The position numbers and the translations under genes were made by a program. The notes under the pieces were generated by a model, which did no database searches, was not told the origin of the DNA, and was given only the letters and a program-made list of their open reading frames with translations. DNA of 64,000 bases from an uncultured Bacillaceae bacterium (GTDB lineage Bacteria; Bacillota; Bacilli; Bacillales; Amphibacillaceae), in the NCBI GenBank assembly GCA_937925695.1, contig CALAMD010000055.1:1-64000 (forward strand), in the 5' to 3' direction. Positions 26,140 through 34,267 of the stretch are shown here, one piece after another (the first letter of the stretch is position 1; the number at the start of each line of letters is the position of its first letter).

Positions 26140-27201
26140 TTGAGTAAAGTCAACCGCTTAGTCAACGTAATTGAGGAAATGGGTCTAGATGCAATACTCA
26201 TTACTGATCCAATCAATCGAAGATATATTACCGGATTTACTGGTACAGCAGGAATGGTTATTGTCAGTAAAAATGGTGCAGTGTTAGTTACTGATTTTCG
26301 TTACATAGAACAAGCAACCGAACAAGCAAAAAGTTTTACAATTGTCGAACACAAACAAGCTATCGAACAAGAAGTCAAAGACCAATTAGCTCATCTACAA
26401 GTCAAGAAACTTGGCTTTGAACAGGATCATGTAACATACCGAGCATTTTCAAGATACAAAGAGCTATTTGATGTTGAATTAATACCTGTTAGTCAAGTTG
26501 TAGAGCAGCTTCGTTTAATAAAAACTGAAGAAGAAATTGCTATTTTAAAACAGGCTGCTGAAATTGCTGATGCAGCATTTGAACATATATTATCATTTAT
26601 TAAACCTGGTGTTCGCGAAATAGAAATAGCTAACGAATTAGAATTTTTCATGAGAAGTAAAGGCGCAACATCCTCAAGTTTTGATATTATTGTTGCTTCA
26701 GGCCATCGTTCAGCTTTGCCCCATGGTGTTGCTTCAGAAAAGGAAATTCAAACCGGTGAACTCGTCACCATGGATTATGGTGCCATCTATCAAGGTTATT
26801 GTTCAGATATTACCCGGACAGTAGCCGTTGGCAAAGTTAGTGATGAATTAAGGAAAATTTATGATATCGTGTTAGCTGCTCAAAAACGAGGGGTTGAGCA
26901 GATCAAAGCAGGCATGACTGGAAAAGAAGCAGATGCAACGACGAGAGATTATATTGTGGAACACGGATATGGTGAATATTTTGGTCACTCTACCGGACAT
27001 GGCTTAGGGCTAGAGGTTCATGAAGAACCACGATTGTCAGTACAATCAGAAGCAGTACTCAAGCCTGGTATGGTTGTAACGGTTGAACCAGGTATTTATT
27101 TGCCACAAATTGGTGGTTGTCGAATTGAAGATGATATTGTGATCACTGAGCATGGCAATGAGCGTTTAACCTTTGCTAACAAAGAATTTATAGAACTTTG
27201 A
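26140..27201 (+). CDS. yqhT: Xaa-Pro aminopeptidase family (M24) peptidase YqhT
   Basis: Cleaves X-Pro dipeptides or peptides. The creatinase-like N-terminal domain (to about 130) precedes the pita-bread M24 domain. Metal ligands are visible: Asp in M-D-Y-G-A, Asp in S-D-I-T-R-T, His in H-S-T-G-H-G-L-G-L, and two Glu in V-E-P-G-I-Y and R-I-E-D-D. 353 aa. The start is TTG 26140 after AAAGGAGAG. It precedes efp by 37 nt, the usual operon yqhT-efp. Confidence 0.9.
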   Translation: MSKVNRLVNVIEEMGLDAILITDPINRRYITGFTGTAGMVIVSKNGAVLVTDFRYIEQATEQAKSFTIVEHKQAIEQEVKDQLAHLQVKKLGFEQDHVTYRAFSRYKELFDVELIPVSQVVEQLRLIKTEEEIAILKQAAEIADAAFEHILSFIKPGVREIEIANELEFFMRSKGATSSSFDIIVASGHRSALPHGVASEKEIQTGELVTMDYGAIYQGYCSDITRTVAVGKVSDELRKIYDIVLAAQKRGVEQIKAGMTGKEADATTRDYIVEHGYGEYFGHSTGHGLGLEVHEEPRLSVQSEAVLKPGMVVTVEPGIYLPQIGGCRIEDDIVITEHGNERLTFANKEFIEL

Positions 27202-27238
27202 TTGTTTTTTCATTATTTTATAAGAGGAGAAGATAATT

Positions 27239-27796
27239 ATGATTTCTGTGAATGATTTTCGTACAGGCTTAACGATTGAAGTAGATAATAACATTTGGCA
27301 AGTGATTGAATTTCAACATGTAAAGCCCGGAAAAGGTGCAGCTTTTGTTCGATCAAAATTAAGAAATCTCCGCAATGGTAATATTCAAGAAAAAACGTTT
27401 AGAGCGGGCGAAAGAGTAAGCAGGGCCCATATTGAACATAAAACGATGCAATATCTTTATGCTTCAGGTGATTCCCATGCCTTTATGGATACGAACACTT
27501 ATGAACAAATCGAATTACAAACGAGTCAAATTGAACACGAATTGCAATTCATTAAGGAAAATATGGAAGTATCCTTAATCACTTATCAAGGTGAGATCAT
27601 CGGGATCGATCTACCAAATAATGTCGAGTTAAAAGTTGTTGAGACAGAACCTGGCGTAAAAGGTGATACGGTAAGTGGTGGTTCAAAGTCTGCAGTACTC
27701 GAAACAGGTTTAACTGTACAAGTTCCTTTATTTATCAATGAAGGTGAAACAATTATCGTCAGTACAGCAGATGGTAAGTATCAATCAAGAGCATAA
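27239..27796 (+). CDS. efp: Elongation factor P
   Basis: Prevents ribosome stalling at polyproline stretches. N-terminal KOW domain plus two OB domains, 185 aa. The conserved loop P-G-K-G-A-A-F places Lys32 at the modification site. AAGAGGAGA precedes ATG 27239. It closes the yqhT-efp unit and is followed by a terminator. Confidence 0.95.
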   Translation: MISVNDFRTGLTIEVDNNIWQVIEFQHVKPGKGAAFVRSKLRNLRNGNIQEKTFRAGERVSRAHIEHKTMQYLYASGDSHAFMDTNTYEQIELQTSQIEHELQFIKENMEVSLITYQGEIIGIDLPNNVELKVVETEPGVKGDTVSGGSKSAVLETGLTVQVPLFINEGETIIVSTADGKYQSRA

Positions 27797-27842
27797 TAAT
27801 GATCAACATTGTAACCATGGTTATCTATTAGATATTAAAATA

Positions 27843-27880
27843 AACCAAAGTCCATACTAAGAAGGACTTTGGTTTATTTT
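27843..27880. terminator. Terminator shared by efp and the histidine kinase gene
   Basis: Stem AAACCAAAGTCC / GGACTTTGGTTT, 10-nt loop, T-rich 3' side. The reverse-strand kinase stop codon (27857-27859) sits in the hairpin. Confidence 0.85.
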
Positions 27881-28801
27881 TGTTTTGATGTGCTGTGGTG
27901 ATACTTTCCATGAGCAAATAATCGATAATACATCTTCGTCTAAATTTGCGAATATTTCCCCATTCATTTTTTGCATTAAACTTTTGACGATCGCTAACCC
28001 TAAACCGGTACTTCTACCTGTTCGGGATTTGTCTGCTATATAAAAGCGATCAAACATCAACTGAACGTCTTCGGGTGTTAAGTGGGGAGCAGCATTTTTT
28101 ACGACCAGTTTGACTTGTTCATGTTGTTGAATTAAAGAAATTTCAATTTCGCCATCACCATGGGTTAGTGCATTCGTTATTAAATTTTCTAGAATTCTTG
28201 TTATTGCAGATCGGTCACCGACAATATGAATATTTTTCTCAGGTAGATGAATAGTTGGTTCTTTGTTAAGGACTTGGAAACGATCATAAAAACTCATCAA
28301 AATATTAATGATGAATTTGTTTAAATTGATAGGATCAGCAGTTAATTGATAATCCTGAGATTCAATAATGCTCAGTTCAAAAAAATCTGTTAATAATGAC
28401 TCTAAGCGCTGAGCACGTTCATGAGCAATGCTCAATAATTCATTTTTTTCTCTTTGAGAAACATTTTCCTGCTGGGCCATTTGAATGTAGCCAAGTATTG
28501 ATGTTAGCGGTGTCCGTAAATCATGGGATATATTGGCAATCATACGTTTATATTCACTTTCAAAATTAATTCTCTTTTGTTGTTCCATGACATGTAAATC
28601 AATGAGTTGATTAATCTCTTCCCCTAAATTTTCAATCGTTTGATCGAATAAGGAGACCGTAATTTTTTTATCTGTTTGGCGCGTATGATACATATGCAGT
28701 TGTTCGAGAATGGCTTTTAATTGCTTTTTTATCGCAAAAAAACGAGCAAGGATAAAAATAATAAGCACTAACAATACAATGATGATCAAGATTGCAAACA
28801 T
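27857..28801 (-). CDS. Histidine kinase without extracellular sensor domain
   Basis: 314-aa sensor kinase with a single N-terminal membrane segment (about 2-22) and no visible outer loop. The phosphoacceptor His93 is in I-S-H-D-L-R-T-P-L-T. The ATP-binding domain has E-N-L-I-T-N-A (N box), S-R-T-G-R-S-T-G-L-G-L-A-I-V-K (G boxes). Such kinases in Firmicutes (BceS-like logic) usually sense through their partner transporter. It is the last gene of the transporter operon (ATPase, permease, kinase), and acts with the regulator at 30590-31276. Start ATG 28801 with GGGAG upstream. Confidence 0.85.
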   Translation of the reverse strand: MFAILIIIVLLVLIIFILARFFAIKKQLKAILEQLHMYHTRQTDKKITVSLFDQTIENLGEEINQLIDLHVMEQQKRINFESEYKRMIANISHDLRTPLTSILGYIQMAQQENVSQREKNELLSIAHERAQRLESLLTDFFELSIIESQDYQLTADPINLNKFIINILMSFYDRFQVLNKEPTIHLPEKNIHIVGDRSAITRILENLITNALTHGDGEIEISLIQQHEQVKLVVKNAAPHLTPEDVQLMFDRFYIADKSRTGRSTGLGLAIVKSLMQKMNGEIFANLDEDVLSIICSWKVSPQHIKTKINQSPS

Positions 28802-28821
28802 TTACTTACGTGCTCCCATCA

Positions 28822-29592
28822 TTAGGATTTGATTTCTTTTTTGTTAAACATATACATCCCTAACAAAAGCATCAAGAGTAGTGAGCCAAAGCCTATAACA
28901 ATTAAGGTCCATATTTCTCCAGTTGCAAGCCTATGTTGGAATGCCGCTTTGAAATGAAAATAGAAAGTATGTTCATAAAAAGCCTGGATCCATGGCTTTG
29001 TGGCTAATAAATCAATGATAAACATGACGACAGAAATTAAAAAGGTAAACAAAATGGTCTTACCACTATCTTCTGTTAAGATCGCAATGATGAAAACAAG
29101 GGCAGTAAAACAGAAAAATCCGATGGTAAAGATTCCATAGGAACTAAACAAATACGTCAATGACTTACTGGTAATAACTGTTCCATCTTTTATGAACAAC
29201 ACCATCAGCAAGGCGGTGAGAACAGGAATGAACACGGTCACGATATATGCAGCCAAGCTAAACAAAATATATTTGCTCATAAAAATGTGACTTCGTTTAT
29301 TACCACTAATTATTTGATTTTTTATAACACGAGTTTGCGAAAATTCAACCGAAATGTAATAACCAGCTAATGTACTAACAACAAAGTTGAAATATAATGG
29401 TGTCATAAATACAGATAAAGCATTTAATTCACTTAAGCCTGCCTGGTCAAATGGTGTGCCCGACATGAACCACCAGTCAGAAACAATTAAATAATGTAAA
29501 AATGAACTTAAACCAATCATCGTGATCAGTAATACCCAAAACGTTTTGTTACGTTTTAATTTATATGTTTCCGCTCGCAACAAATTATTCAT
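28822..29592 (-). CDS. ABC-2 type transporter permease
   Basis: 256-aa integral membrane protein of the BcrB/lantibiotic-immunity kind, with six membrane segments and an N-terminal cytosolic L-L-R-A-E-T-Y-K-L-K-R motif, typical of ABC-2 permeases. The frame is open upstream, but ATG 29592 (MNNLLRAETYKLKR) is the natural start; it overlaps the ATPase gene by 8 nt (translational coupling). It is not a BceB-type FtsX permease: the large extracellular domain is missing. Confidence 0.85.
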   Translation of the reverse strand: MNNLLRAETYKLKRNKTFWVLLITMIGLSSFLHYLIVSDWWFMSGTPFDQAGLSELNALSVFMTPLYFNFVVSTLAGYYISVEFSQTRVIKNQIISGNKRSHIFMSKYILFSLAAYIVTVFIPVLTALLMVLFIKDGTVITSKSLTYLFSSYGIFTIGFFCFTALVFIIAILTEDSGKTILFTFLISVVMFIIDLLATKPWIQAFYEHTFYFHFKAAFQHRLATGEIWTLIVIGFGSLLLMLLLGMYMFNKKEIKS

Positions 29593-30508
29593 TTTCCACA
29601 CCTCCGATGAGTTTTGTGAAATAATTTTCAAGGCTATCCCCATCCAAGGATAAATGCTCAATGATGAGACCATGTTTCGTTAATGTTCCGGAAACTGTCC
29701 GAACATCATCCAAATAATGATAAAGTTTCAGTGAGCCATCTGCCATCACTTCAAAATCAGTTGTAAATAACTCTTTTTCCAAAATGGTTGCTCCTTTTTC
29801 GGGCTGATCGACCTTAATCCGCAAATGTTGACGACACTGATCATTCAATTCTTTCGTCGATAATTCTTGCAATAGTTTGCCTTGATGGATGAAGCCAAAT
29901 TTCGTTGCCAATTGGTGTAATTCACTTAAAATATGACTAGAAATGATCACGGTCACCCCTTTTTCACGGGATAATTTTTTAATCAGTTCACGCATCTCAA
30001 CAATGGCCATAGGATCTAGACCGTTGGTGGGCTCATCGAGAACTAATAATTCCGGATCACTCAACAATGCAATCGCAAGGCCTAATCTTTGCTTCATACC
30101 GAGAGAAAAGTTTTTTGTTTTTTTATTGCCGACGTCTGCCAGTCCGACAAGCTCCAATGTTTTGTCAATACATGCTTTTCCGGGAATTCCTTTCTGTAAA
30201 CGCTGGACTTCTAAATTTTCGTAGGCACTCATATGAGGAAATAACGCCGGTTGTTCAATGACCGCACCCATTCTTTTTTGAGCCTCAACATGGACATGTT
30301 GATAAGTTTTTCCAAACAATGAAATTGAGCCACTTGTTGGAAAAGCTAAACCAGTAATTAAACGAAGCAAGGTTGTTTTCCCAGCCCCATTTTGACCGAT
30401 TAATCCGTAAATATCTCCTTTCTTAATAGTAATATTGACTTGATCTAGAGCCATATTGGTTTGATATTTTTTTTGCAGTTGCTTGGTTTGTAAGATATAT
30501 TCACTCAT
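29585..30508 (-). CDS. ABC transporter ATPase (BcrA-like)
   Basis: 307-aa ATPase. Walker A G-Q-N-G-A-G-K-T-T is at about residues 38-46, the signature F-S-L-G-M-K-Q-R-L-G at about 135-144, Walker B L-L-V-L-D-E-P-T at about 155-162. It has a C-terminal extension of about 80 residues, usual in BcrA/antibiotic-export ATPases. AAAGGAGGTC before ATG 30508 fixes the start; an earlier in-frame ATG at 30532 lies upstream of that site. Probably removes an antimicrobial peptide or lipid II-binding drug from the membrane. Confidence 0.88.
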   Translation of the reverse strand: MSEYILQTKQLQKKYQTNMALDQVNITIKKGDIYGLIGQNGAGKTTLLRLITGLAFPTSGSISLFGKTYQHVHVEAQKRMGAVIEQPALFPHMSAYENLEVQRLQKGIPGKACIDKTLELVGLADVGNKKTKNFSLGMKQRLGLAIALLSDPELLVLDEPTNGLDPMAIVEMRELIKKLSREKGVTVIISSHILSELHQLATKFGFIHQGKLLQELSTKELNDQCRQHLRIKVDQPEKGATILEKELFTTDFEVMADGSLKLYHYLDDVRTVSGTLTKHGLIIEHLSLDGDSLENYFTKLIGGVENE

Positions 30509-30555
30509 CGTGTTTGACCTCCTTTTCGTCATATCATTATCATCGGTTCTAAACC

Positions 30556-30594
30556 ATAAGAAAGGCTTAAGTGAACCCTTAAGAAATGCTTAAG
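30556..30594. promoter_or_regulatory. Tandem-repeat operator A (ABC transporter operon)
   Basis: Two copies of a near-palindrome, ATAAGAAAGGCTTAAG (30556-30571) and TTAAGAAATGCTTAAG (30579-30594), 23 bp apart from start to start. The promoter-proximal copy lies 48 nt upstream of the ATPase start. The distal copy overlaps the last codons of the response-regulator gene. Compare operator B at 32007-32045. Confidence 0.75.
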
Positions 30595-31276
30595 ATTTCA
30601 TCCGATAACCCATCCCCCAAATTGTTTCAATATACTCTTTATCAGGATTGGCTTGGGCAAGTTTATGACGAAGATTACTCATATGAACATTGACGGTATT
30701 ATCATCACCGTGATAGGGCTCGTGCCAAACACTTTCAAACACATTCGCCTTGGAAAATACTTTTTTTGGTGAGCTCATGAGCAATTCTAAAATGTTAAAT
30801 TCTCGCACCGTTAAAAACACTTCTTTACCATTGATCAATACAGTCTTTTCATCAACATTCAAATAAATATCTTTATGGGTTAACGACGTTGGCTTTTTAT
30901 ATGGATTGCGGTATCTTCTGAGCACTGAATCAATTCTTGCCGCCACTTCATCAATATCAAAAGGTTTAGCGATAAAATCATCTGCGCCTGCACGCAACGT
31001 ATTGATTTTTGTTTCCTTTTCATTTTTGGCAGAAATAATTATGACGGGAATCAAACCTTTGTCATGAATTTTTTCCAGTATCTTCTCACCAGCCATTCCC
31101 GGTAGCATGAGATCTAGTAACACGAGATCCCACTGCCGTTGTTCCAAATACATAAGCGCTTCTGTCCCAGAAAATGCAGGCTGTGGAACATAATGATTCT
31201 GCCTAATTATTCGACATAGCAATTGATTGATATCATTATCATCTTCCACTACTAAAATATTGATCGTTTCTTTCAT
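30590..31276 (-). CDS. OmpR-family response regulator
   Basis: 228-aa regulator with receiver domain (Asp12, Asp13, phosphorylation site Asp55 in L-L-D-L-M-L-P-G, Lys in I-A-K-P-F) and a C-terminal winged helix with the W-H-E-P-Y-H-G-D-D-N-T-V-N-V-H-M-S-N-L-R-H-K-L recognition region. It lies upstream of the transporter-kinase operon, and probably binds operators A and B. A possible own promoter lies in 31277-31386, where no such repeat occurs. Start ATG 31276 (MKETINILVVEDD) with GGGAG upstream. Confidence 0.88.
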   Translation of the reverse strand: MKETINILVVEDDNDINQLLCRIIRQNHYVPQPAFSGTEALMYLEQRQWDLVLLDLMLPGMAGEKILEKIHDKGLIPVIIISAKNEKETKINTLRAGADDFIAKPFDIDEVAARIDSVLRRYRNPYKKPTSLTHKDIYLNVDEKTVLINGKEVFLTVREFNILELLMSSPKKVFSKANVFESVWHEPYHGDDNTVNVHMSNLRHKLAQANPDKEYIETIWGMGYRMKS

Positions 31277-31386
31277 AAGATTCCACTCCCTTTTGCCTCA
31301 ATAGATGTTCTGAAGAAATACTTTTTAGATTTTTTCCCTATGGCTAGAAATAATCATCTTGAGCATAATCATCTAAGGTAGAGTAT

Positions 31387-31956
31387 TTATTCTGTTATCA
31401 GCATTTGATAGGCGTGATCCAATTCTAGATCAGTACTGAGATAATCTTTTAATTTCCCTTCATATTGCAATTGTAAGCAAGGTATTTGTTGTAAATCAGA
31501 AGGACTCATTAAAGATGCTGGTTTATGTTCGTATATTACACCACATTCCATTAAAAGCGTTGCTACAAACTCCGAACAGAAAAATGCATGTTGTTTAGAA
31601 ATAGGTTTGCTCAATAAAAAACCAAATAATCCAAGGAAATGATAACGATAAATATCTTTGTGCTTTTCCATCTCGTCAATGATAGACCTAATCTTTACCT
31701 GTTGTTCTGCTGTTATGGTAAGGGAATAAATGGCACAATCCGCATCTTTAAACAAGCCACTACGAACATCTTCCTTCACAAATCCGCCATGAAATGGATT
31801 CGTCGCTTTTTTTCTGCCGAAACTATAAACCGTCATGAGTTCAGGATCAAAAGCCAATGAAACATGATTATATGGTTTTTTTGTATATAGTTTGATCAAT
31901 TTTGATAACAGAGAACCCGTATCAGTGAAAAGAAGATATATTTTTATACTTTCCAT
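31387..31956 (-). CDS. Permuted NlpC/P60-type (papain-like) hydrolase or amidase
   Basis: 189-aa protein with the circularly permuted papain fold of the YiiX/DUF830 group: His31 in Y-N-H-V-S-L-A-F comes first, and Cys127 in F-F-C-S-E-F-V later. No signal peptide or membrane helix is evident, so it may act at the inner face of the membrane or on lipids/peptides in the cytoplasm. AAAGGAG precedes ATG 31956. Operator B lies 51 nt upstream, so it belongs to the regulon of the adjacent two-component system. Substrate unknown. Confidence 0.7.
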   Translation of the reverse strand: MESIKIYLLFTDTGSLLSKLIKLYTKKPYNHVSLAFDPELMTVYSFGRKKATNPFHGGFVKEDVRSGLFKDADCAIYSLTITAEQQVKIRSIIDEMEKHKDIYRYHFLGLFGFLLSKPISKQHAFFCSEFVATLLMECGVIYEHKPASLMSPSDLQQIPCLQLQYEGKLKDYLSTDLELDHAYQMLITE

Positions 31957-32006
31957 GATTTTTCTCCTTTATGTTGAAGTCTATGTCCAAATATAAAGTT
32001 GAAATC

Positions 32007-32045
32007 ATAAGAAAGACTTAAAACATTCCTTAAGAAAATCTTAAA
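32007..32045. promoter_or_regulatory. Tandem-repeat operator B (papain-like hydrolase gene)
   Basis: ATAAGAAAGACTTAAA (32007-32022) and TTAAGAAAATCTTAAA (32030-32045), 23 bp apart, matching operator A in sequence, number of copies, spacing and distance to the start codon (51 vs 48 nt). Confidence 0.75.
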
Positions 32046-32115
32046 TTTGTTTAACAAAATTCTCCTTTCATGGTCATTAAAGTCATTCATTCTAGTAAAA
32101 ACATTAAATCCTAAG

Positions 32116-32144
32116 GTCATAAATCATCTATCCAATCATAGAAT
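32116..32144 (+). promoter_or_regulatory. SigE-like promoter of spoIIIA operon
   Basis: GTCATAAAT (32116-32124) and CATAGAAT (32137-32144), near the SigE consensus (-35 kmATATw, -10 CATACAmT) with a 12-nt spacer. It lies 32 nt upstream of the spoIIIAA start, and mother-cell SigE control of this operon is known in B. subtilis. Confidence 0.55.
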
Positions 32145-32176
32145 AGTTACAAAGAAAGTGAGAAAGAGTTGATGTC

Positions 32177-33154
32177 ATGGAAGAAATATTACGATTATTT
32201 CCCCAGCCAGTTAAAGATAAAATCAAAGGGCATGTGGGTAATAGATGGCGGTATTTACAAGAAATCCGTATTCGACTCTACCAACCGATCGAATTCATTT
32301 TTGATCAACAAATAGAATGGCTCAAAGAAATTATTCCTAATGATGAAATGTGCATGTTTATGATTAATCAGCTTAGTGAGTATTCGCTTTATCGAATGGA
32401 AGACGAACTTAGAGAAGGTTATATCACCATTATGGGTGGGCATCGAGTTGGTTTAGCTGGAAAAGTAAACACATACGATGGCAATGTGAAAGCAATCCAA
32501 CACATTACGTTTTTTAATATTCGCATTGCTAAAGAAAAACGTGATCTAGCGATTCCAATCATACCTTATCTATATCATAAGGAATATTTCAATACTCTCT
32601 TAATAGGTCCCCCCTTATCAGGAAAAACTACTTTGCTTAGGGATTTAGCCCGATTGATTGCTTCAGGTTGGCAAAAGATTGAACCACGGAAGGTTTGTGT
32701 GATAGATGAAAGATCAGAAATTGCTGCCTCTATCAAAGGAATTCCCCAACATGATCTAGGCTTAAGAACAGATGTGATGGATGCTTGTCCAAAAGCTGAA
32801 GGAATGATGATGATGATCCGCTCAATGTCACCGGATATATTAATCGTCGATGAAATAGGCAGCAAAGCAGATGTACAAGCTGTCCTCGAAGCTATAAATG
32901 CCGGGGTAAATATTATTTGTACGATCCATGGAAACTCATTGGCAGAAATCAAAAAGCGACCATCCTTACAACCTATTATCACTCAAAATATATTCAAACG
33001 ATATCTCGTCATGACCAAACAACCAAACCCAGGGACTGTTCACGCAATTTATGATCAAAATGAAATAAACGTATTGAAAAAGTCGAGGTGCTTGCATAAT
33101 GAAGTGGATTGGAGCACTTCTTTTCATCGCAATGACAACATGGCTCGGATTTGA
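32177..33154 (+). CDS. spoIIIAA: Stage III sporulation protein AA (ATPase)
   Basis: Secretion-type ATPase of the mother-cell/forespore channel. N-terminal domain to about 130, then the RecA-like core with Walker A G-P-P-L-S-G-K-T-T (about 140-148), I-D-E-R-S-E, and Walker B D-I-L-I-V-D-E-I-G. 325 aa. First gene of the complete eight-gene operon; start ATG 32177. It ends inside spoIIIAB (overlap 56 nt). Confidence 0.93.
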   Translation: MEEILRLFPQPVKDKIKGHVGNRWRYLQEIRIRLYQPIEFIFDQQIEWLKEIIPNDEMCMFMINQLSEYSLYRMEDELREGYITIMGGHRVGLAGKVNTYDGNVKAIQHITFFNIRIAKEKRDLAIPIIPYLYHKEYFNTLLIGPPLSGKTTLLRDLARLIASGWQKIEPRKVCVIDERSEIAASIKGIPQHDLGLRTDVMDACPKAEGMMMMIRSMSPDILIVDEIGSKADVQAVLEAINAGVNIICTIHGNSLAEIKKRPSLQPIITQNIFKRYLVMTKQPNPGTVHAIYDQNEINVLKKSRCLHNEVDWSTSFHRNDNMARI

Positions 33155-33611
33155 TCAAAGTGAGCGTTTGAATAGGAGACCGAAACATATTAGGCAATTA
33201 ATAAATGCTTTACAAATACTTGAAGCAGAAATGTTATACAGTCAATTGCCATTAAAGGATGCCTTTTTATTTATCGCGAGACAAATTCCCCGACCAACAA
33301 AAGATTTTTTCCTTTCACTAGCTAACGAAATGGAAAAAGGGAACAGAGACTTATTGAGCTTTTGGGATCAAGAAGTGAATAACTTTGCGAAACGATCAGC
33401 TATTCGGTCAAATGAACAAGATATTTTATGTCAATTTGGACGGACATTGGGACAACATGATTTTACGCAACAACAAAAACATATACATCTAACCTCAACC
33501 TATCTTGATCGAGAATTGGAAGAAGCAAGAGATCAGCAACAAAAATACGGAAAGATGGCTAAAAGCTTAGGATTCCTCATTGGCATATTTATCGTAATCT
33601 TGCTTATTTAG
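33099..33611 (+). CDS. spoIIIAB: Stage III sporulation protein AB
   Basis: 170-aa GspF-like membrane protein of the feeding tube, with a membrane segment at each end (about 2-16 and 150-168) and a helical cytosolic domain between. L-Q-I-L-E-A-E-M-L-Y-S-Q-L-P-L and the later D-R-E-L-E-E-A-R are the typical family signatures. Starts in the spoIIIAA coding sequence, with GAGGTG upstream. Confidence 0.9.
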   Translation: MKWIGALLFIAMTTWLGFDQSERLNRRPKHIRQLINALQILEAEMLYSQLPLKDAFLFIARQIPRPTKDFFLSLANEMEKGNRDLLSFWDQEVNNFAKRSAIRSNEQDILCQFGRTLGQHDFTQQQKHIHLTSTYLDRELEEARDQQQKYGKMAKSLGFLIGIFIVILLI

Positions 33612-33632
33612 CGAGAAAGGGGTGCTTCTTCA

Positions 33633-33833
33633 ATGCTTACAGATGCTTCAATACTTTTTCAAATTGCTACGATCGGAATCATTGTTGCATTAATCCACAC
33701 GATTTTGAAACAAATGGATAAAGAGGAAATCGCTCAATTTGTAACATTAGTAGGCTTTATTATTGTCCTTGTTATTGTAATTAATCGGCTATCTGAGTTG
33801 TTAGACCAGATTAGGTCTATTTTTCTCTTTTAG
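33633..33833 (+). CDS. spoIIIAC: Stage III sporulation protein AC
   Basis: 66-aa membrane protein with two hydrophobic helices (about 7-26 and 38-56); the segment F-V-T-L-V-G-F-I-I-V-L is characteristic. GAAAGGGG lies before ATG 33633. Part of the membrane platform of the SpoIIIA complex, mother-cell membrane. Confidence 0.9.
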   Translation: MLTDASILFQIATIGIIVALIHTILKQMDKEEIAQFVTLVGFIIVLVIVINRLSELLDQIRSIFLF

Positions 33834-33850
33834 AGATAGGGCGGACCCAT

Positions 33851-34243
33851 ATGGACATGATACAAATTGTTTTACTTGGAATTATCGCAACAATATTATT
33901 TATTCTTTTAAAGGATGTTAACGTAACCTTTGCGTTTATCATTTTAATTTTAACTTCTATCATCATGTTATTGTTTATCCTCCAAAGGATTGGCTTCATT
34001 ATTGACTTACTTAATGTTTTGGGAGAAAGAGCATCCATTGATGGGGTATATTTAAAAACGATATTACAGATCATTGGCATTGCTTATATTACAGAACTAG
34101 GAGCAAATATTACGAAAGATGCAGGTCTTACCTCGGTAGCAAGCAAAATAGAATTAGCTGGAAAGATATTAATTTTAATCTTAGCCATTCCAATTATCAC
34201 GGCGGTTATCGAGGCGATTTTGCATTTCTTACCATCTATTTAA
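33851..34243 (+). CDS. spoIIIAD: Stage III sporulation protein AD
   Basis: 130-aa membrane protein, homologous to SpoIIIAC in part, with about four membrane segments. The motif I-A-Y-I-T-E-L-G-A-N-I-T-K-D-A-G is typical of SpoIIIAD. Start ATG 33851, 17 nt after spoIIIAC. Confidence 0.92.
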   Translation: MDMIQIVLLGIIATILFILLKDVNVTFAFIILILTSIIMLLFILQRIGFIIDLLNVLGERASIDGVYLKTILQIIGIAYITELGANITKDAGLTSVASKIELAGKILILILAIPIITAVIEAILHFLPSI

Positions 34244-34267
34244 AATGAGGTGAAGGGAGTTCAGCAC

